42,760 nucleotides of DNA from UBA11855 sp035297385 (lineage in GTDB: Archaea > Thermoproteota > Bathyarchaeia > Bathyarchaeales > Bathycorpusculaceae). Shown in pieces: positions 8,487-17,754 of the stretch. The notes beneath the pieces were generated by a model. It saw only the letters and a program-made list of their open reading frames with translations. It did no database searches and had not been told where the DNA came from. Location of the stretch: assembly GCA_035297385.1 (NCBI GenBank), contig DATGZD010000043.1, positions 1-42,760 on the forward strand, in the 5' to 3' direction. A program made the position numbers and the translations under genes. Every line of letters starts with the position of its first letter. The stretch's first letter is position 1.

Positions 8487-8799
8487 GTTAACATCACATA
8501 TCTGTAATGCAATGACTCGCCATAAGGAGCTATTAAGCCTTATCAAAAACAATCATAAGTACTCTTCATTTCAGTACTGATTGACTGTCATTTTGAATAT
8601 GTTCGCTCAGAAAGCTCGACTACTATTACCTCACGCTGTATAATTCATGCGTTAAACTAGTTGCTGCTTCACCATATAATGAGAGATTATTCAACAGGTT
8701 TGACCTGGCTAAAAACTCATAGAACAATACATCCCCTGAATCTAAAAACACAAGTTCTTTTAACTCTGAAGATAATATTACCTGTGAGGAATCAAATTT

Positions 8800-9489
8800 A
8801 TGCCTATTCAGACAACTCCAGAAAAAAATGCTATTCTCTTTGTTTGGTTCAATCATTATGCGGGAGTTCTCTTGAAAACACCCAGCAAAACAATCGTAAT
8901 CGATCCAGTGGACGTAAAACCTAGACAATTGGATGGTACAGATGCTATTCTCATATCTCATGAACACTATGATCATCTAGATCAACGATTAATCGCAGAA
9001 ATTCAAAAAAATACAAACTGTCAGATAATTGCAGATCCAACCAGTTCGGCAAGGCTTAAGAATACGCTGCCATCTGAAAAAGTACAAGAGATTAAACCAG
9101 GCAAAGAAACAACGATTGGCGAAATTAGTATTAGAGCAGAGAAAGCACAACATCCTGCACAGACACCGATCACATTCGTAATCACTAGTGAAGATGGTGT
9201 TAAAACATTCCATACCGCAGATTCGTTGCCGTATCCTGAAATGGTTCAAATTGGAGAAAAGGAAAAATTTGATCTACTTTTCTGCACGGTAGGCATTGCG
9301 CCAGGAGCGACACCTCAAACAGGCTATGAAATCGCGAGGTTAACTAAGCCGCAAGTAGCAGTGCCGTACCACACTAGCAGCATGGCAGAACAAAAGAAAT
9401 TCGCTGAAATTCTAAAATCTAATATGCCTAGAACAGTATGTTTGATTCCTGAACAGAACAAGATTTACCAAGTCACTAAAAGGAGGTAA
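8800..9489 (+). CDS. Metallo-beta-lactamase-fold hydrolase (UlaG/UPF0173-like)
   Basis: This 229-residue protein carries the metal-binding motif SHEHYDHLD (H54, H56, D58, H59). Further likely ligands are the His in KAQHPAQTP, the Asp in FHTADSLPY and the His in VPYHTSSM. The length and the IDPVD and TGYEIARLTKPQVAVPYHTSS segments fit the compact UPF0173/UlaG-like branch rather than RNase J or glyoxalase II. The ATG at 8800 has a GAGGA motif upstream. Its stop codon overlaps the pyrE Shine-Dalgarno (AGGAGGT 9481-9487), so the two genes are coupled. Substrate unknown; the pairing with pyrE may be simply operonic convenience. Confidence 0.85.
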   Translation: MPIQTTPEKNAILFVWFNHYAGVLLKTPSKTIVIDPVDVKPRQLDGTDAILISHEHYDHLDQRLIAEIQKNTNCQIIADPTSSARLKNTLPSEKVQEIKPGKETTIGEISIRAEKAQHPAQTPITFVITSEDGVKTFHTADSLPYPEMVQIGEKEKFDLLFCTVGIAPGATPQTGYEIARLTKPQVAVPYHTSSMAEQKKFAEILKSNMPRTVCLIPEQNKIYQVTKRR

Positions 9490-9494
9490 ACTCT

Positions 9495-10130
9495 TTGGGT
9501 ACAGAAAAATCTCTTCAAACAAAGAAAGCTGAAATGGCAAAAATCCTGATAAAAATCGATGCTTTAAAATTCGGCATATTTAAGCTAACAAGTGGCAAAA
9601 ACAGTCCATACTACATTGATCTTCGTATTGTTCCAAGCTTTCCAGATGCTTTCACAGAAATCTGCGACTTTTACAGTGAGCAGATAACTAATCAGATTGG
9701 AATTAAGAATTTTGATCGTATCGCAGGAGTTCCAATCGCAGGTATGCCGTTCGCCTCTCAGATTGCCTATAACCTCAAGAAACCCTTTCTGTACGTCCGA
9801 AAAGGACAACGTAGGCATGGGAGACAGAGAAGAGTAGAAGGTATCCTCGTCTCTGGCGATCGCGTTCTATTGATTGATGATCTAGTAACAACAGGTTTAT
9901 CCTTAAGAAAAGCTGCTGACGCCATACGTGCAGAAGGAGGAGTGGTAACCCAGGCGGTTGCTTTTCTTGACCGAGAAGAAGGCGGAAGAGAAAAATTAGC
10001 CAAGGAAGGTATACAACTTCATTCATTGCTTAAGATCGATGAAGTAGCAAAAATTCTTTACGAAACCGATGCGATCGATGAAGAATCCTATAAGACCATC
10101 ACAAAACAAATCAAAAAAGCAAAGGTGTAG
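9495..10130 (+). CDS. pyrE: Orotate phosphoribosyltransferase
   Basis: This 211-residue protein contains the PRPP-binding signature VLLIDDLVTTGLSLRKA. FGIFKLTSGKNSPYYIDLR and GVPIAGMPFASQIAYNL are the OPRTase landmarks. It converts orotate plus PRPP to OMP in pyrimidine synthesis. The start is TTG 9495, seven bases after a strong AGGAGGT motif. The next in-frame ATG (9534) would remove 13 residues and lacks such a motif. It is cotranscribed with the preceding metallo-hydrolase gene. Confidence 0.95.
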   Translation: MGTEKSLQTKKAEMAKILIKIDALKFGIFKLTSGKNSPYYIDLRIVPSFPDAFTEICDFYSEQITNQIGIKNFDRIAGVPIAGMPFASQIAYNLKKPFLYVRKGQRRHGRQRRVEGILVSGDRVLLIDDLVTTGLSLRKAADAIRAEGGVVTQAVAFLDREEGGREKLAKEGIQLHSLLKIDEVAKILYETDAIDEESYKTITKQIKKAKV

Positions 10131-10139
10131 TCGAGAGCT

Positions 10140-10712
10140 TTAATCGTAAAAGATTAATGCTTTTTCTTCCAACAACACATGTAATTTCTGTACTGCATCA
10201 TAAACGTCCTGTTCTTTCTTAGCTCCTGTACACACTAATTTTCCGCTTGCAAACAGCAGAATTACTACTTTGGGTTCATCCATCCTATAGATTAAACCTG
10301 GGAATTGCTCAGGCTCATACATAGTTTTTCCAAGCGAGTATGCAGCTTTTTCTAAATCGATTAATCCACCAAGGATTCCTGAAGCTACAATATTCTGAAT
10401 CTTTAGTTCAGGCTTGCTGATGATTATTATTCCACCACGCTTCAGTTCTTTGATAACTTTCATGACTGCTCTGCGTGCTTCTTTTTCAGATTTTGCGCCT
10501 GTACAAACCATTTTCCCCGAGTTAAAGATTAAAGTCGCAGTTTTTGGTCTTTTTAGCCTAAAAACTAAGCCTGGAAATTGTTCTGGACGATATTCAACGC
10601 CTGGATAACCTTTCACAACTGCGTTTAGATCAACTTTTTGATTTAGCGTAGCGGAAGCAACAACATTTTCTATGTTGATGACTGCTTTAGTTCTTGGCAT
10701 GTAGTCTTCCAT
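10140..10712 (-). CDS. tbp: TATA-binding protein (TBP), copy 1
   Basis: At 190 residues this has the two-fold repeat of archaeal TBP. Each repeat includes IQNIVAS/IENVVAS, EQFPGLVFR or EQFPGLIYR, and FNSGKMVCTGAKSEKEA or FASGKLVCTGAKKEQD. TBP recognises the TATA box and recruits TFB and RNA polymerase. The start could be ATG 10712 or ATG 10700 (MPRTKAVINIENVVAS). A strong TATA box (TGTATTTATAAAG on the minus strand, near 10754-10766) gives a leader of roughly 20 bases to 10712. The gene converges with pyrE across nine bases. A second tbp lies at 28173. Confidence 0.97.
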   Translation of the reverse strand: MEDYMPRTKAVINIENVVASATLNQKVDLNAVVKGYPGVEYRPEQFPGLVFRLKRPKTATLIFNSGKMVCTGAKSEKEARRAVMKVIKELKRGGIIIISKPELKIQNIVASGILGGLIDLEKAAYSLGKTMYEPEQFPGLIYRMDEPKVVILLFASGKLVCTGAKKEQDVYDAVQKLHVLLEEKALIFYD

Positions 10713-10987
10713 CTCGAAATTATTAATTGGATACCTTTTATGAATAAGAACGCTTTATAAATACACCGTTTATTGAACAAATATTAGTCTAGTTTTTATT
10801 TTCCCTTTCCAAAAATAGATTCATTTTCTTTATTCAAACATTAAACAAGAAATGTACAGTGCTATGAAAGAAAAATTGAAGTGCATAACAACTACAATCA
10901 ATAGACGTTCAGAGTGTCTCAGCTCTTTCTTCTTAGAACAACCCAAAAAAAAGGAAAGTAAGTCAAATTCTATTGACTACAGTTTTG

Positions 10988-13543
10988 CTATCGTTTTTTG
11001 AGTATAAGAACAGCTATAGCAACTGAAATGATGACTGCCATTATTACTGCAATTCCAACGCCTAAGATTGTCATTGTATAGTCTGGAACCGTAATTTGTT
11101 GTTGATTGCCTGTATCAGGTGTTATTGGTGCAGGACCAACTGAAATAGCGGTTGAAGCAGCTGAGCTACCGTATGAATCGTCACCGGCAAATGATGCTAT
11201 AATCTTGTAATCGCCTTGTCCTGGTGGGGTCCATGTTTTACTAAAAGTACCGTAGTATCCATCGGTTGTTACAGTGCCTATGTCAATGGACGAACCATCT
11301 GATTGTAATGCTGTCAGAATTACTGGAACGCCAGTGATTGTTTCGTTATTGAGGAATCCATCTATTGGCCATTGCCAATGAAGATGAGCCATCCAAGTAC
11401 TCATTGAATCTTTTGAGACGCATGGTGTGTTTGGTTGTGCTGGAGATTGATCAAGCACGGTTCCCTGTATAACGATGCCGTTTCCTTTTGGAATAACAAC
11501 GTTAGGGGCTGTTACGGCTGTAACACTTTTGCCTTTGCCAACAACGAACATTGTGCCAGAATATCGGTCACTCATAGCAAGGTAACCATCCGCCATTGCA
11601 CCTTGGAAGACTCTGCTATCTACGCCACATCCAGGTAAGTTCCAGATTTCCTCACCTGTTGTAGCGTTGATTGCAAACCATTTCCAACCTCTTGTGATTG
11701 GTTGTCCAGGTGTATGTTCACAGTTGTAAGTGAAGATTTTGCCATCAGCAACATAGAGTGAGCTATGCCATGAATATACTGTTGTCCCGTTTGCGTCAAC
11801 ATAAGGTGTTTCAAATGGGTTGGCTGGTGCCTCAAATTTCCAGATGATCTTGCCAGTCTTCCAATCGAACGCATATAGACCTTCATATGTTCCGCTGTAG
11901 ATCATGCCGTAGGCTGATTCTGAACTGTAACTCCAAAAGTTACCCCATGGGGATGCTGTTTTTTCGCTTTCCCATAGCTTTTGTCCTGAATTAACGTCCC
12001 AGCAAACCCACATTCTATCTTCGAGGACACCCATCGCTAATTTTCCATTTTCGACCATTACTGCTCCAGAACTTGTCTGAATCCAAGGTGTCACAAAACT
12101 CCATAATTGTGCGCCTGTTTTCATGCTTGCAGCTTTAATTTGTGATCCAACGAAAGCATTTCCTGATTCAGGTCTCTCAACTGCAACTGCGATACCAGCA
12201 TTAAAGTCTTGAGCCGTGCCTAAGTCAGCCCAAGGCCATGTTATGTTGCTTACTATTCTTGATGCTAGGTTAATGGTTCCAAAAGTTGTCCAATTAATCA
12301 ATCGATAATTGCCTGCCGTTGCATTGATTGTTTGAACGCTCAGAGCGTAGCCATTCATGTAGTATCTAGCGTTGTTTAACGGTGATATTGAGTAGTTGCC
12401 AATTAGCGCACCTGAGGGATTGTATTTGCGTAGGTAATTGCTGCTTATTGATAAGAGTGAGGGGGTTCTCGGTGATGTGCCGGCACCAGGAACTGCTCCC
12501 ACGTTTTCGCCACCTTCGCTTCCAGAAGAGTACTCAATAAGTGCGGGTGCTGTTTCGCCTGAGTATAATGGTCTTTCCCAAAGAATTTCTCCTGTACGTA
12601 TATCATAACATTGCCAGTAATTCTGACTGCTAGGTCCAGTTGGATTGACTTTACTAACAGTTTGATAGGCTTGTCCAAATAGAATTATCGAGGGGTAGCC
12701 TGGATTTCCCTCCAGTGTCTGTGATCCTTTGTCGCCACCGAGTATGCCCGCCATTGCTCCTTCCCGTTTCCATACTACGTGTCCGCTGTTTGGTGCTTGA
12801 ACCCATGCAGCAAATCTAGCCATTGGTTCTCGGCTTATTCCCATTCTATATGGATTTGTATTCGGATAGAGTTGATCCCACATTGAGCCCCCTCCTGGTC
12901 CAAACCATGGGAAATTGCCAGCAATTGTCCACCACTCTCTATATTCCGGTGCTATAGGCCTTGTCCAATAGTCTGTTGGAAGTGGAGAAACAGGCCAAGA
13001 AGCAACCATATCTTGTTGCACTGTGATTGTGTATTCTCCAGTTGAGCTTGGTTGATAGTAGGCTGAGCCAAGTACTTCGCCAGAAGAATTTGTTACAATG
13101 TATCCGTTATAGTATCGTCCTGCAGGGAAGTATGTGCCTTTGAATTCAAATTTAAGTCTCCATGTACCTACTTGATCTCCGATGTACTCAAACCAGTTTG
13201 ATGCATCTGCACAATAAGAGTCCATTGTAATTACATCTGTTTTTCCATCTGGCTTTACTATTGTAACTTGATAATCCGGATGAAAACGTTCAACGTGGGT
13301 TGAGGGTGAAGTCCAGATGTTTACTAAGAAAGCCTGATTAACGCCCACAATTTTTGGTCTAGCGCTCATGTAAGCAATCGTTGTAACCGTGTTGTCTACG
13401 GAGACGCCACTTGCTAATGGTCCGCTTGTTGGCTGCGTTGTTGCAAGTTGAGCTTGAGCTGGTTGTACTCTCACTGTAATTATGGCAATAGAAGTCATCA
13501 AAAGAATAACAATTGCAATTGCTAATTTGTTTGAATTTTGCAT
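10988..13543 (-). CDS. Secreted PQQ-type beta-propeller surface protein with C-terminal membrane anchor (paralogue A)
   Basis: This is an 851-residue protein. It has an N-terminal signal sequence (SNKLAIAIVILLMTSIAIITV, cleavage likely after AQA), an Ig-like domain (~50-170), and a central beta-propeller with PQQ-like repeats such as DIRTGEILWERP, DVNSGQKLWES and NATTGEEIWNLPG. A second Ig-like domain follows (VPVILTALQSDG through SYGSSAAST). The end is a DYTMTILGVGIAVI membrane helix and KKR stop-transfer. It should be displayed outside the cell, tethered by its C-terminus, perhaps as part of the envelope. It is a tandem paralogue of the gene at 13766. The leader has an AAGGAGAG motif and a stem-loop at 13571-13594. 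No catalytic residues were recognised. Confidence 0.88.
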   Translation of the reverse strand: MQNSNKLAIAIVILLMTSIAIITVRVQPAQAQLATTQPTSGPLASGVSVDNTVTTIAYMSARPKIVGVNQAFLVNIWTSPSTHVERFHPDYQVTIVKPDGKTDVITMDSYCADASNWFEYIGDQVGTWRLKFEFKGTYFPAGRYYNGYIVTNSSGEVLGSAYYQPSSTGEYTITVQQDMVASWPVSPLPTDYWTRPIAPEYREWWTIAGNFPWFGPGGGSMWDQLYPNTNPYRMGISREPMARFAAWVQAPNSGHVVWKREGAMAGILGGDKGSQTLEGNPGYPSIILFGQAYQTVSKVNPTGPSSQNYWQCYDIRTGEILWERPLYSGETAPALIEYSSGSEGGENVGAVPGAGTSPRTPSLLSISSNYLRKYNPSGALIGNYSISPLNNARYYMNGYALSVQTINATAGNYRLINWTTFGTINLASRIVSNITWPWADLGTAQDFNAGIAVAVERPESGNAFVGSQIKAASMKTGAQLWSFVTPWIQTSSGAVMVENGKLAMGVLEDRMWVCWDVNSGQKLWESEKTASPWGNFWSYSSESAYGMIYSGTYEGLYAFDWKTGKIIWKFEAPANPFETPYVDANGTTVYSWHSSLYVADGKIFTYNCEHTPGQPITRGWKWFAINATTGEEIWNLPGCGVDSRVFQGAMADGYLAMSDRYSGTMFVVGKGKSVTAVTAPNVVIPKGNGIVIQGTVLDQSPAQPNTPCVSKDSMSTWMAHLHWQWPIDGFLNNETITGVPVILTALQSDGSSIDIGTVTTDGYYGTFSKTWTPPGQGDYKIIASFAGDDSYGSSAASTAISVGPAPITPDTGNQQQITVPDYTMTILGVGIAVIMAVIISVAIAVLILKKR

Positions 13544-13570
13544 TTTTTCTTTACTCTCCTTTCAAGTTTA

Positions 13571-13594
13571 TTCGAAGCTCAGAAAAGCTTCGAG
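13571..13594 (-). promoter_or_regulatory. Stem-loop at the predicted 5' end of the mRNA of surface protein A
   Basis: TCGAAGC and GCTTCGA pair perfectly over 7 bp (plus an outer G-U) around an 8-base loop. On the minus strand the TATA box (AATTATAAATTC, near 13615-13630) predicts transcription initiation near 13597, only a few bases before the stem. The Shine-Dalgarno and ATG follow about 20 bases later. The same arrangement is found before the paralogue (16377-16409). Confidence 0.55.
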
Positions 13595-13765
13595 AATGAG
13601 GTATTGTCTATGAATAGAATTTATAATTTACGTAACTAACTCTCAAACGCCTGCCTTGCTTTAAGGTAGCAGAGCATTATCACAATTGTCTCTACTATAC
13701 TTGTGAATCGCGGTTAATCCTGAATAAAAGAAAAGGGAAGATAATTTTTAGCTTAGTCTACGTTA

Positions 13766-16357
13766 CTATTCTTTTCTGTAGAGCAATATCGTCGCTATTA
13801 GAACTGCGATAATGACAGCGATGCCCACGCCCAAGATTGTCATGGTATAATCAGCAGGTGTTGGTATTGCTATTGATGGTTTTCCTTCTGGAGCTGGACC
13901 TATGTTTATGTCTGTTGCTGCTGATGAGCTGCCATAGGAGTTGTCCCCTGCAAATGTGGCTATAATTTGGTAGTCACCTTCATTTGGTGCAGTCCATGTC
14001 TTGCTGAACGTGCCGTAGTATCCGTTTGTAGTGACTGTGCCAAGATCTATGACTGAACCATTTGCATCGATAGCAGTCAATGTAACGGGAACACCAGTGA
14101 TTGTTACGTTGCGGTATAAGCCGTCAATTGGCATTTGCATATGTAAATAGTCCATCCATGTTGACATAGAACTGTCAGAGACTGCTGGTGTATCCGGTTG
14201 AGCTGGAGATTCGTCCATTACTGAGCCGGTAATAACCATTGCCTGTCCTTTTGCTGCGGCTGTTTGCGGTGCAGAGATCATAGTTTTACTTTTGCCTTTG
14301 CCTAACACGTACATGTAACCGTCGTAACTGCTTGCTGCTGTTAAGTATCCATCCGAGGCAGCACCAGGACTCATTCGTGTGCCATATATTTTCCACAAGA
14401 ATTTGCCTGTTGTCGCATTAAGAGATATTAATCCCCAACCTCGAGTTGCTGGTTGGCTTGGTGTGTGTTCATTGTTTGCTACGAAAAGTTTTCCATCAAT
14501 GACTTTTATTGTCTCTACGGAGTAATCAGCAGTGCCATTAGATGAATAGGGGGTCTCAAACGGCGGAGCGGGGTCAACGTAATGCCAAAGTATGTTTCCA
14601 TTAGTTTCATTGAGTGCCCAGACACCTGTATACCCAATATAGTATAAGATTCCATTATAACCAGCTGCAGTGTAGAGTGAAAACTCAGCCCACGGATAAT
14701 CATCTAGGTGTGTTGTCCATGATAATTGTCCTGTCCTCAAGTCATAAGCTTTCCAGTATCCCTGCTCGAAATAGCCAAAGTATTTTCCATTCTCAGCAAG
14801 TGCAGTCGCCATATTAAACGGTGTAGTCCCTGTTGGATCGTTAGGATCGCTGGTAATATTCCATAGAACCTTACCTGTCGTGAAATCTAAACCAACAAGG
14901 TTCCCTCCATAAACACCAGCCCAATAGAATCTGCTCTGAATAACGCCTATGCCTGATTCAGGATCGTAAGCGCCCAGGACATCTTGTGCAGCTGCTATTG
15001 TTGGTGGGACTCTGTAGCTTGGCGGTGGTGAAACACTAACATTGCTGACTATTCTCGAAGTGAAGTTCGTGGAAGAACCTTGCTCAGTCCAGTTGATAAT
15101 GTAAGAGTTGGCAGGAGCAGCTCGAGTACCAGAATTCTGGTAGCTTAAATAATAACCGTTGAAGTATCCGACTTCAGCTATACCTCCAGAACCCAAATTT
15201 GGAAGTGAAACATTGACAGTTATGGCGCCTGTGTACGGATTAATCTTGTATAGTCTAGCGTTACTTGCGCTTCCAGTTATTGCATGGAGTTCTACTCCAA
15301 AAGTTGCAGCCTCACCAGCACCAGGCACCGCATTATCAACACCCTTCCAGTAAGCAATATGTGTGGGAGTAATACCACCGTCAGCTACTGGAATATCATA
15401 ATAGATTTGTCCAGTTCGAAGATCATAACATTCAGCGACGGAAGTTGGTTGTTGACGATAAGTTCCATTAATGAGTATTGACATGACTTTTGTAACAGTT
15501 TGGTATGCTCGTCCCATAAAGATTACACTTGGTGTTCCAGGACTGCTAAGTGTTGCATAATTACCTGTTTCGCCACCAATGATACCAGCTAATGCACCTT
15601 GACGTTTCCAAACAATATGAGGTGTATTAGGTGCTGTAATGAATGGTCCATAGTAGTTGCTTGAAGTTGCTGATTCAGGAAAACTAGTGTCACCAGTGTA
15701 TGGATAATTGCCTCCAATTGCTGCCCATTCTCTGTTGTTTGGTTCAATTGGTCTTGTCCAATAATCAGTTGGAAGCGGTGAATACCAAGATATAACTTGT
15801 TCATTTTGAACGGTAAGGGTTTGCTCTGCTGTGGAAACGGGTGCATACCAAGTTGAATCAGGGTATGAAGTGCCTGAATTGTTCGTCACAAGCATTCCGT
15901 TGAGGTACCAGCCTGCTGGGAAATATTCACCTGGAAATTCAAACTTTAGTTTCCATGTTCCAACCTTGTCTGGAACGTAAGTAAACCAAGCCGTACTATC
16001 TGCTACGTATGAATTAAGAGTAATTGAATCCTGTTTTCCTTCGGGATCAGTGATTGTTACCTTGAAATCTGCAAGGAATCTATTCTCAGCGGCAGTGTAA
16101 GTAAACCAAAGATTAACCAAGACTGTTTGGCCGACGCCGATTGGATTAGGCGATAAGCTCATGAAAGGTATTGAGGTAATAGTATACTTTGGAGTAACGC
16201 CTGCGGGTATCGCTTTATAGTCCCAGTTAGGAGCAAGTGCATTTCCCCCATGTTCTTCTTGAGCTTTAACGGGTACTGCTAGGAATATGGTAGCAGCAAT
16301 CAAAAGAATTGTAACAACAGCAAAAATCATTATAGTTTTGTCTGTATTATTTCGCAA
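13766..16357 (-). CDS. Secreted PQQ-type beta-propeller surface protein with C-terminal membrane anchor (paralogue B)
   Basis: This 863-residue protein has the same architecture as its downstream neighbour. A signal sequence (TIMIFAVVTILLIAATIFLAVPVKA) precedes an Ig-like domain, then a propeller with DLRTGQIYYDIP, DFTTGKVLWNIT, DLRTGQLSWTTH and NATTGKFLWKIYG repeats. A C-terminal Ig-like domain follows (VPVTLTAIDANG), then the ADYTMTILGVGIAVI anchor ending LLYRKE. The start is TTG 16357, with an AGGAAAG motif upstream; no ATG precedes the signal peptide. The paralogues are similar through the whole length but diverge in propeller insertions, which fits an old tandem duplication. The role is likely structural or binding at the cell surface; specific function unknown. 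Confidence 0.88.
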   Translation of the reverse strand: MRNNTDKTIMIFAVVTILLIAATIFLAVPVKAQEEHGGNALAPNWDYKAIPAGVTPKYTITSIPFMSLSPNPIGVGQTVLVNLWFTYTAAENRFLADFKVTITDPEGKQDSITLNSYVADSTAWFTYVPDKVGTWKLKFEFPGEYFPAGWYLNGMLVTNNSGTSYPDSTWYAPVSTAEQTLTVQNEQVISWYSPLPTDYWTRPIEPNNREWAAIGGNYPYTGDTSFPESATSSNYYGPFITAPNTPHIVWKRQGALAGIIGGETGNYATLSSPGTPSVIFMGRAYQTVTKVMSILINGTYRQQPTSVAECYDLRTGQIYYDIPVADGGITPTHIAYWKGVDNAVPGAGEAATFGVELHAITGSASNARLYKINPYTGAITVNVSLPNLGSGGIAEVGYFNGYYLSYQNSGTRAAPANSYIINWTEQGSSTNFTSRIVSNVSVSPPPSYRVPPTIAAAQDVLGAYDPESGIGVIQSRFYWAGVYGGNLVGLDFTTGKVLWNITSDPNDPTGTTPFNMATALAENGKYFGYFEQGYWKAYDLRTGQLSWTTHLDDYPWAEFSLYTAAGYNGILYYIGYTGVWALNETNGNILWHYVDPAPPFETPYSSNGTADYSVETIKVIDGKLFVANNEHTPSQPATRGWGLISLNATTGKFLWKIYGTRMSPGAASDGYLTAASSYDGYMYVLGKGKSKTMISAPQTAAAKGQAMVITGSVMDESPAQPDTPAVSDSSMSTWMDYLHMQMPIDGLYRNVTITGVPVTLTAIDANGSVIDLGTVTTNGYYGTFSKTWTAPNEGDYQIIATFAGDNSYGSSSAATDINIGPAPEGKPSIAIPTPADYTMTILGVGIAVIIAVLIATILLYRKE

Positions 16358-16376
16358 TTTTTTTCTTTCCTATCAA

Positions 16377-16409
16377 TTTTATTGAAGCCTGCAAAAAGCT
16401 TCAATAAAA
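16377..16409 (-). promoter_or_regulatory. 12-bp stem-loop at the predicted 5' end of the mRNA of surface protein B
   Basis: TTTTATTGAAGC (16377-16388) and GCTTCAATAAAA (16398-16409) are perfect complements around a 9-base loop. On the minus strand a TATA-like box (CCTTTAAAAAG, 16431-16441) predicts the transcription start near 16410, at the base of the stem. The stem core GAAGC/GCTTC and its spacing to the start codon match the element before paralogue A. Confidence 0.6.
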
Positions 16410-16854
16410 AAAGTAGAATCATCAACGAGACTTTTTAAAGGTGTTGAAAAAATTTGCCAATTTGCTTTTCTGGCCGTCTGAGCAGATTTGCAGATTTCTC
16501 AGCTTTGCACAAGAGTAAGTGGATCACTGAAGATCAGGTTTGTTACTCACAGTTGATATGTCAAAAATTGTGTTTTTTATTACACATTCTTGTCCTTGTG
16601 GAATCACAATAGTATCAGCTTCCATATCGTAGTCTTGCCTTGTCAAATATGTATGTATAACCGTTCAGGTACCTATCGAGTGGTAACTCTTCTACTAAGT
16701 GTTTCATTCATTAGAGTGGTTATGTTTCATACTTTTTCACTATTTAAGATATCAGAGTTAGTAACCTCGTTAAAATGTGGACTTCATTGTTGTCTACACT
16801 TTAAATTCAATCGAAATGTTTCATCGACTCATAGAGTATTATGTTAAAGGAATA
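16410..16854. other. AT-rich intergenic stretch
   Basis: It holds the TATA box of surface protein B (16431-16441, minus strand). A short open frame at 16590-16847 on the plus strand was examined and looks non-coding. No RNA gene, repeat or other element was recognised. Confidence 0.4.
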
Positions 16855-16898
16855 ATGTTTTTCTTTCTGAGCATAAAGAGCTTGAATGGTTATTAACG

Positions 16899-17177
16899 TT
16901 GGTCAATGACATTAAATCAGATAGCCTAAGAGAGAATATTAATGATGCTGCAAGAAATGAGAAAAGTGGTTTACGCATCTTGTCTGCAGGTGTCATGCTT
17001 GTTAATCTTGGTTTAATAATGAGTGTCTTGAAAGACAATTTAGTAGCGTATGTACTTGGATTCTTTAGTGTTGTTTTAGGTATTGTTTCAATTGTGTTTG
17101 GCTTTTGTGTAACACTGTATTTTGTTCGTAAATATAATGCTTTATTGGAAGAAGCTTCAATATCAGAGATAAAATAA
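16899..17177 (+). CDS. Small 2-TM membrane protein, unknown; true N-terminus probably upstream
   Basis: From TTG 16899 the product is 92 residues. A charged helix (DIKSDSLRENINDAARNEKSG) precedes two membrane helices (~26-46 and 50-75) and a short acidic tail. I recognise no family. The frame stays open upstream and reads VFLSEHKELEWLLTLVND from 16857, which looks coding but has no ATG, GTG or TTG. An AAGGAA motif lies just before it. ATG 16855 is in another frame and would give a 13-codon ORF ending three bases before TTG 16899. One missing T in the TTTTT run would fuse this ATG to the gene (MFFLSEHKELEW). The true start is therefore uncertain. Confidence 0.55.
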   Translation: MVNDIKSDSLRENINDAARNEKSGLRILSAGVMLVNLGLIMSVLKDNLVAYVLGFFSVVLGIVSIVFGFCVTLYFVRKYNALLEEASISEIK

Positions 17178-17283
17178 CGGATAACTTACCGCAAGAATAT
17201 AATGAAAAGTTGTTTTCAAAAGAGGATTAGTCTTAGCTAAATAGAATAGCGTATTTGTTGACAGAATATAATTGATAATGAGT

Positions 17284-17754
17284 TTATTTTACTATTAAGA
17301 CGGGACATGAAGCATTCTTTATTACACCCTCGCTGATGCTTCCAATAAAGAGCTTCTTTATCGTTGTTAATCCTCTTGCACCCATCACAATTAGATCAAA
17401 CTGGCCTTCTTTTGATTTTTTAACTATTTCTTCAACAGTATTTCCTTCCACAAGTTCGGTTTCCACTTCTACGTTTTCGCTTTCCGCTTTGCGCTTAGCT
17501 TCTTTTAGAATGTTGTTGCCAGAGTTACGAGTATTCTCAATGGACATCTTAGTTACTTCTGCTGGCATTAGGATAGGAATTGAAGTTGACGTAGCTGTTA
17601 TTTGGTCAGAGCTCGATATAGAAGTGAAAGTTACTGAGTATACGGTAATTATTGCAAGTTTGCTGCCAAATTTCTCAGCGACTTGAACAGCTACATCTAA
17701 GGCTCGATGCGAATGTTCTGAACCATCCAAAGGAACTAAAATCTTGTTAAAGAT
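17284..17754 (-). CDS. Universal stress protein (UspA family)
   Basis: This USP-fold protein has the ATP-binding signature G-x2-G-x9-G-S (GARGLTTIKKLFIGS) near the C-terminus and ends SCPVLIVK. The family N-terminus should be a beta strand like KILVPLDGS. The first permissible codon, TTG 17730, begins inside it (LDGSEHS). The frame reads IFNKILVPLDGSEHS from ATC 17754, just where the initiator Met of MFNKILVPLDGSE would be, and AGGTGA sits six bases upstream. An in-frame TGA closes the frame at 17763-17761. I therefore extend the gene to 17754 and flag the start as non-canonical or mis-sequenced. The conservative alternative is 17284-17730, 148 residues. A TATA-like box lies near 17793. Confidence 0.8.
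   Translation of the reverse strand: MFNKILVPLDGSEHSHRALDVAVQVAEKFGSKLAIITVYSVTFTSISSSDQITATSTSIPILMPAEVTKMSIENTRNSGNNILKEAKRKAESENVEVETELVEGNTVEEIVKKSKEGQFDLIVMGARGLTTIKKLFIGSISEGVIKNASCPVLIVK

Noticed and set aside
8626..8976. Minus-strand frame overlapping the metallo-hydrolase gene start
   Set aside because: It overlaps a well-supported gene with the intact HxHxDH motif, and its translation has no family features.
16590..16847. Open frame of 85 codons on the plus strand
   Set aside because: No Shine-Dalgarno or promoter at fitting distance, composition unlike neighbouring proteins, and no recognisable motif.
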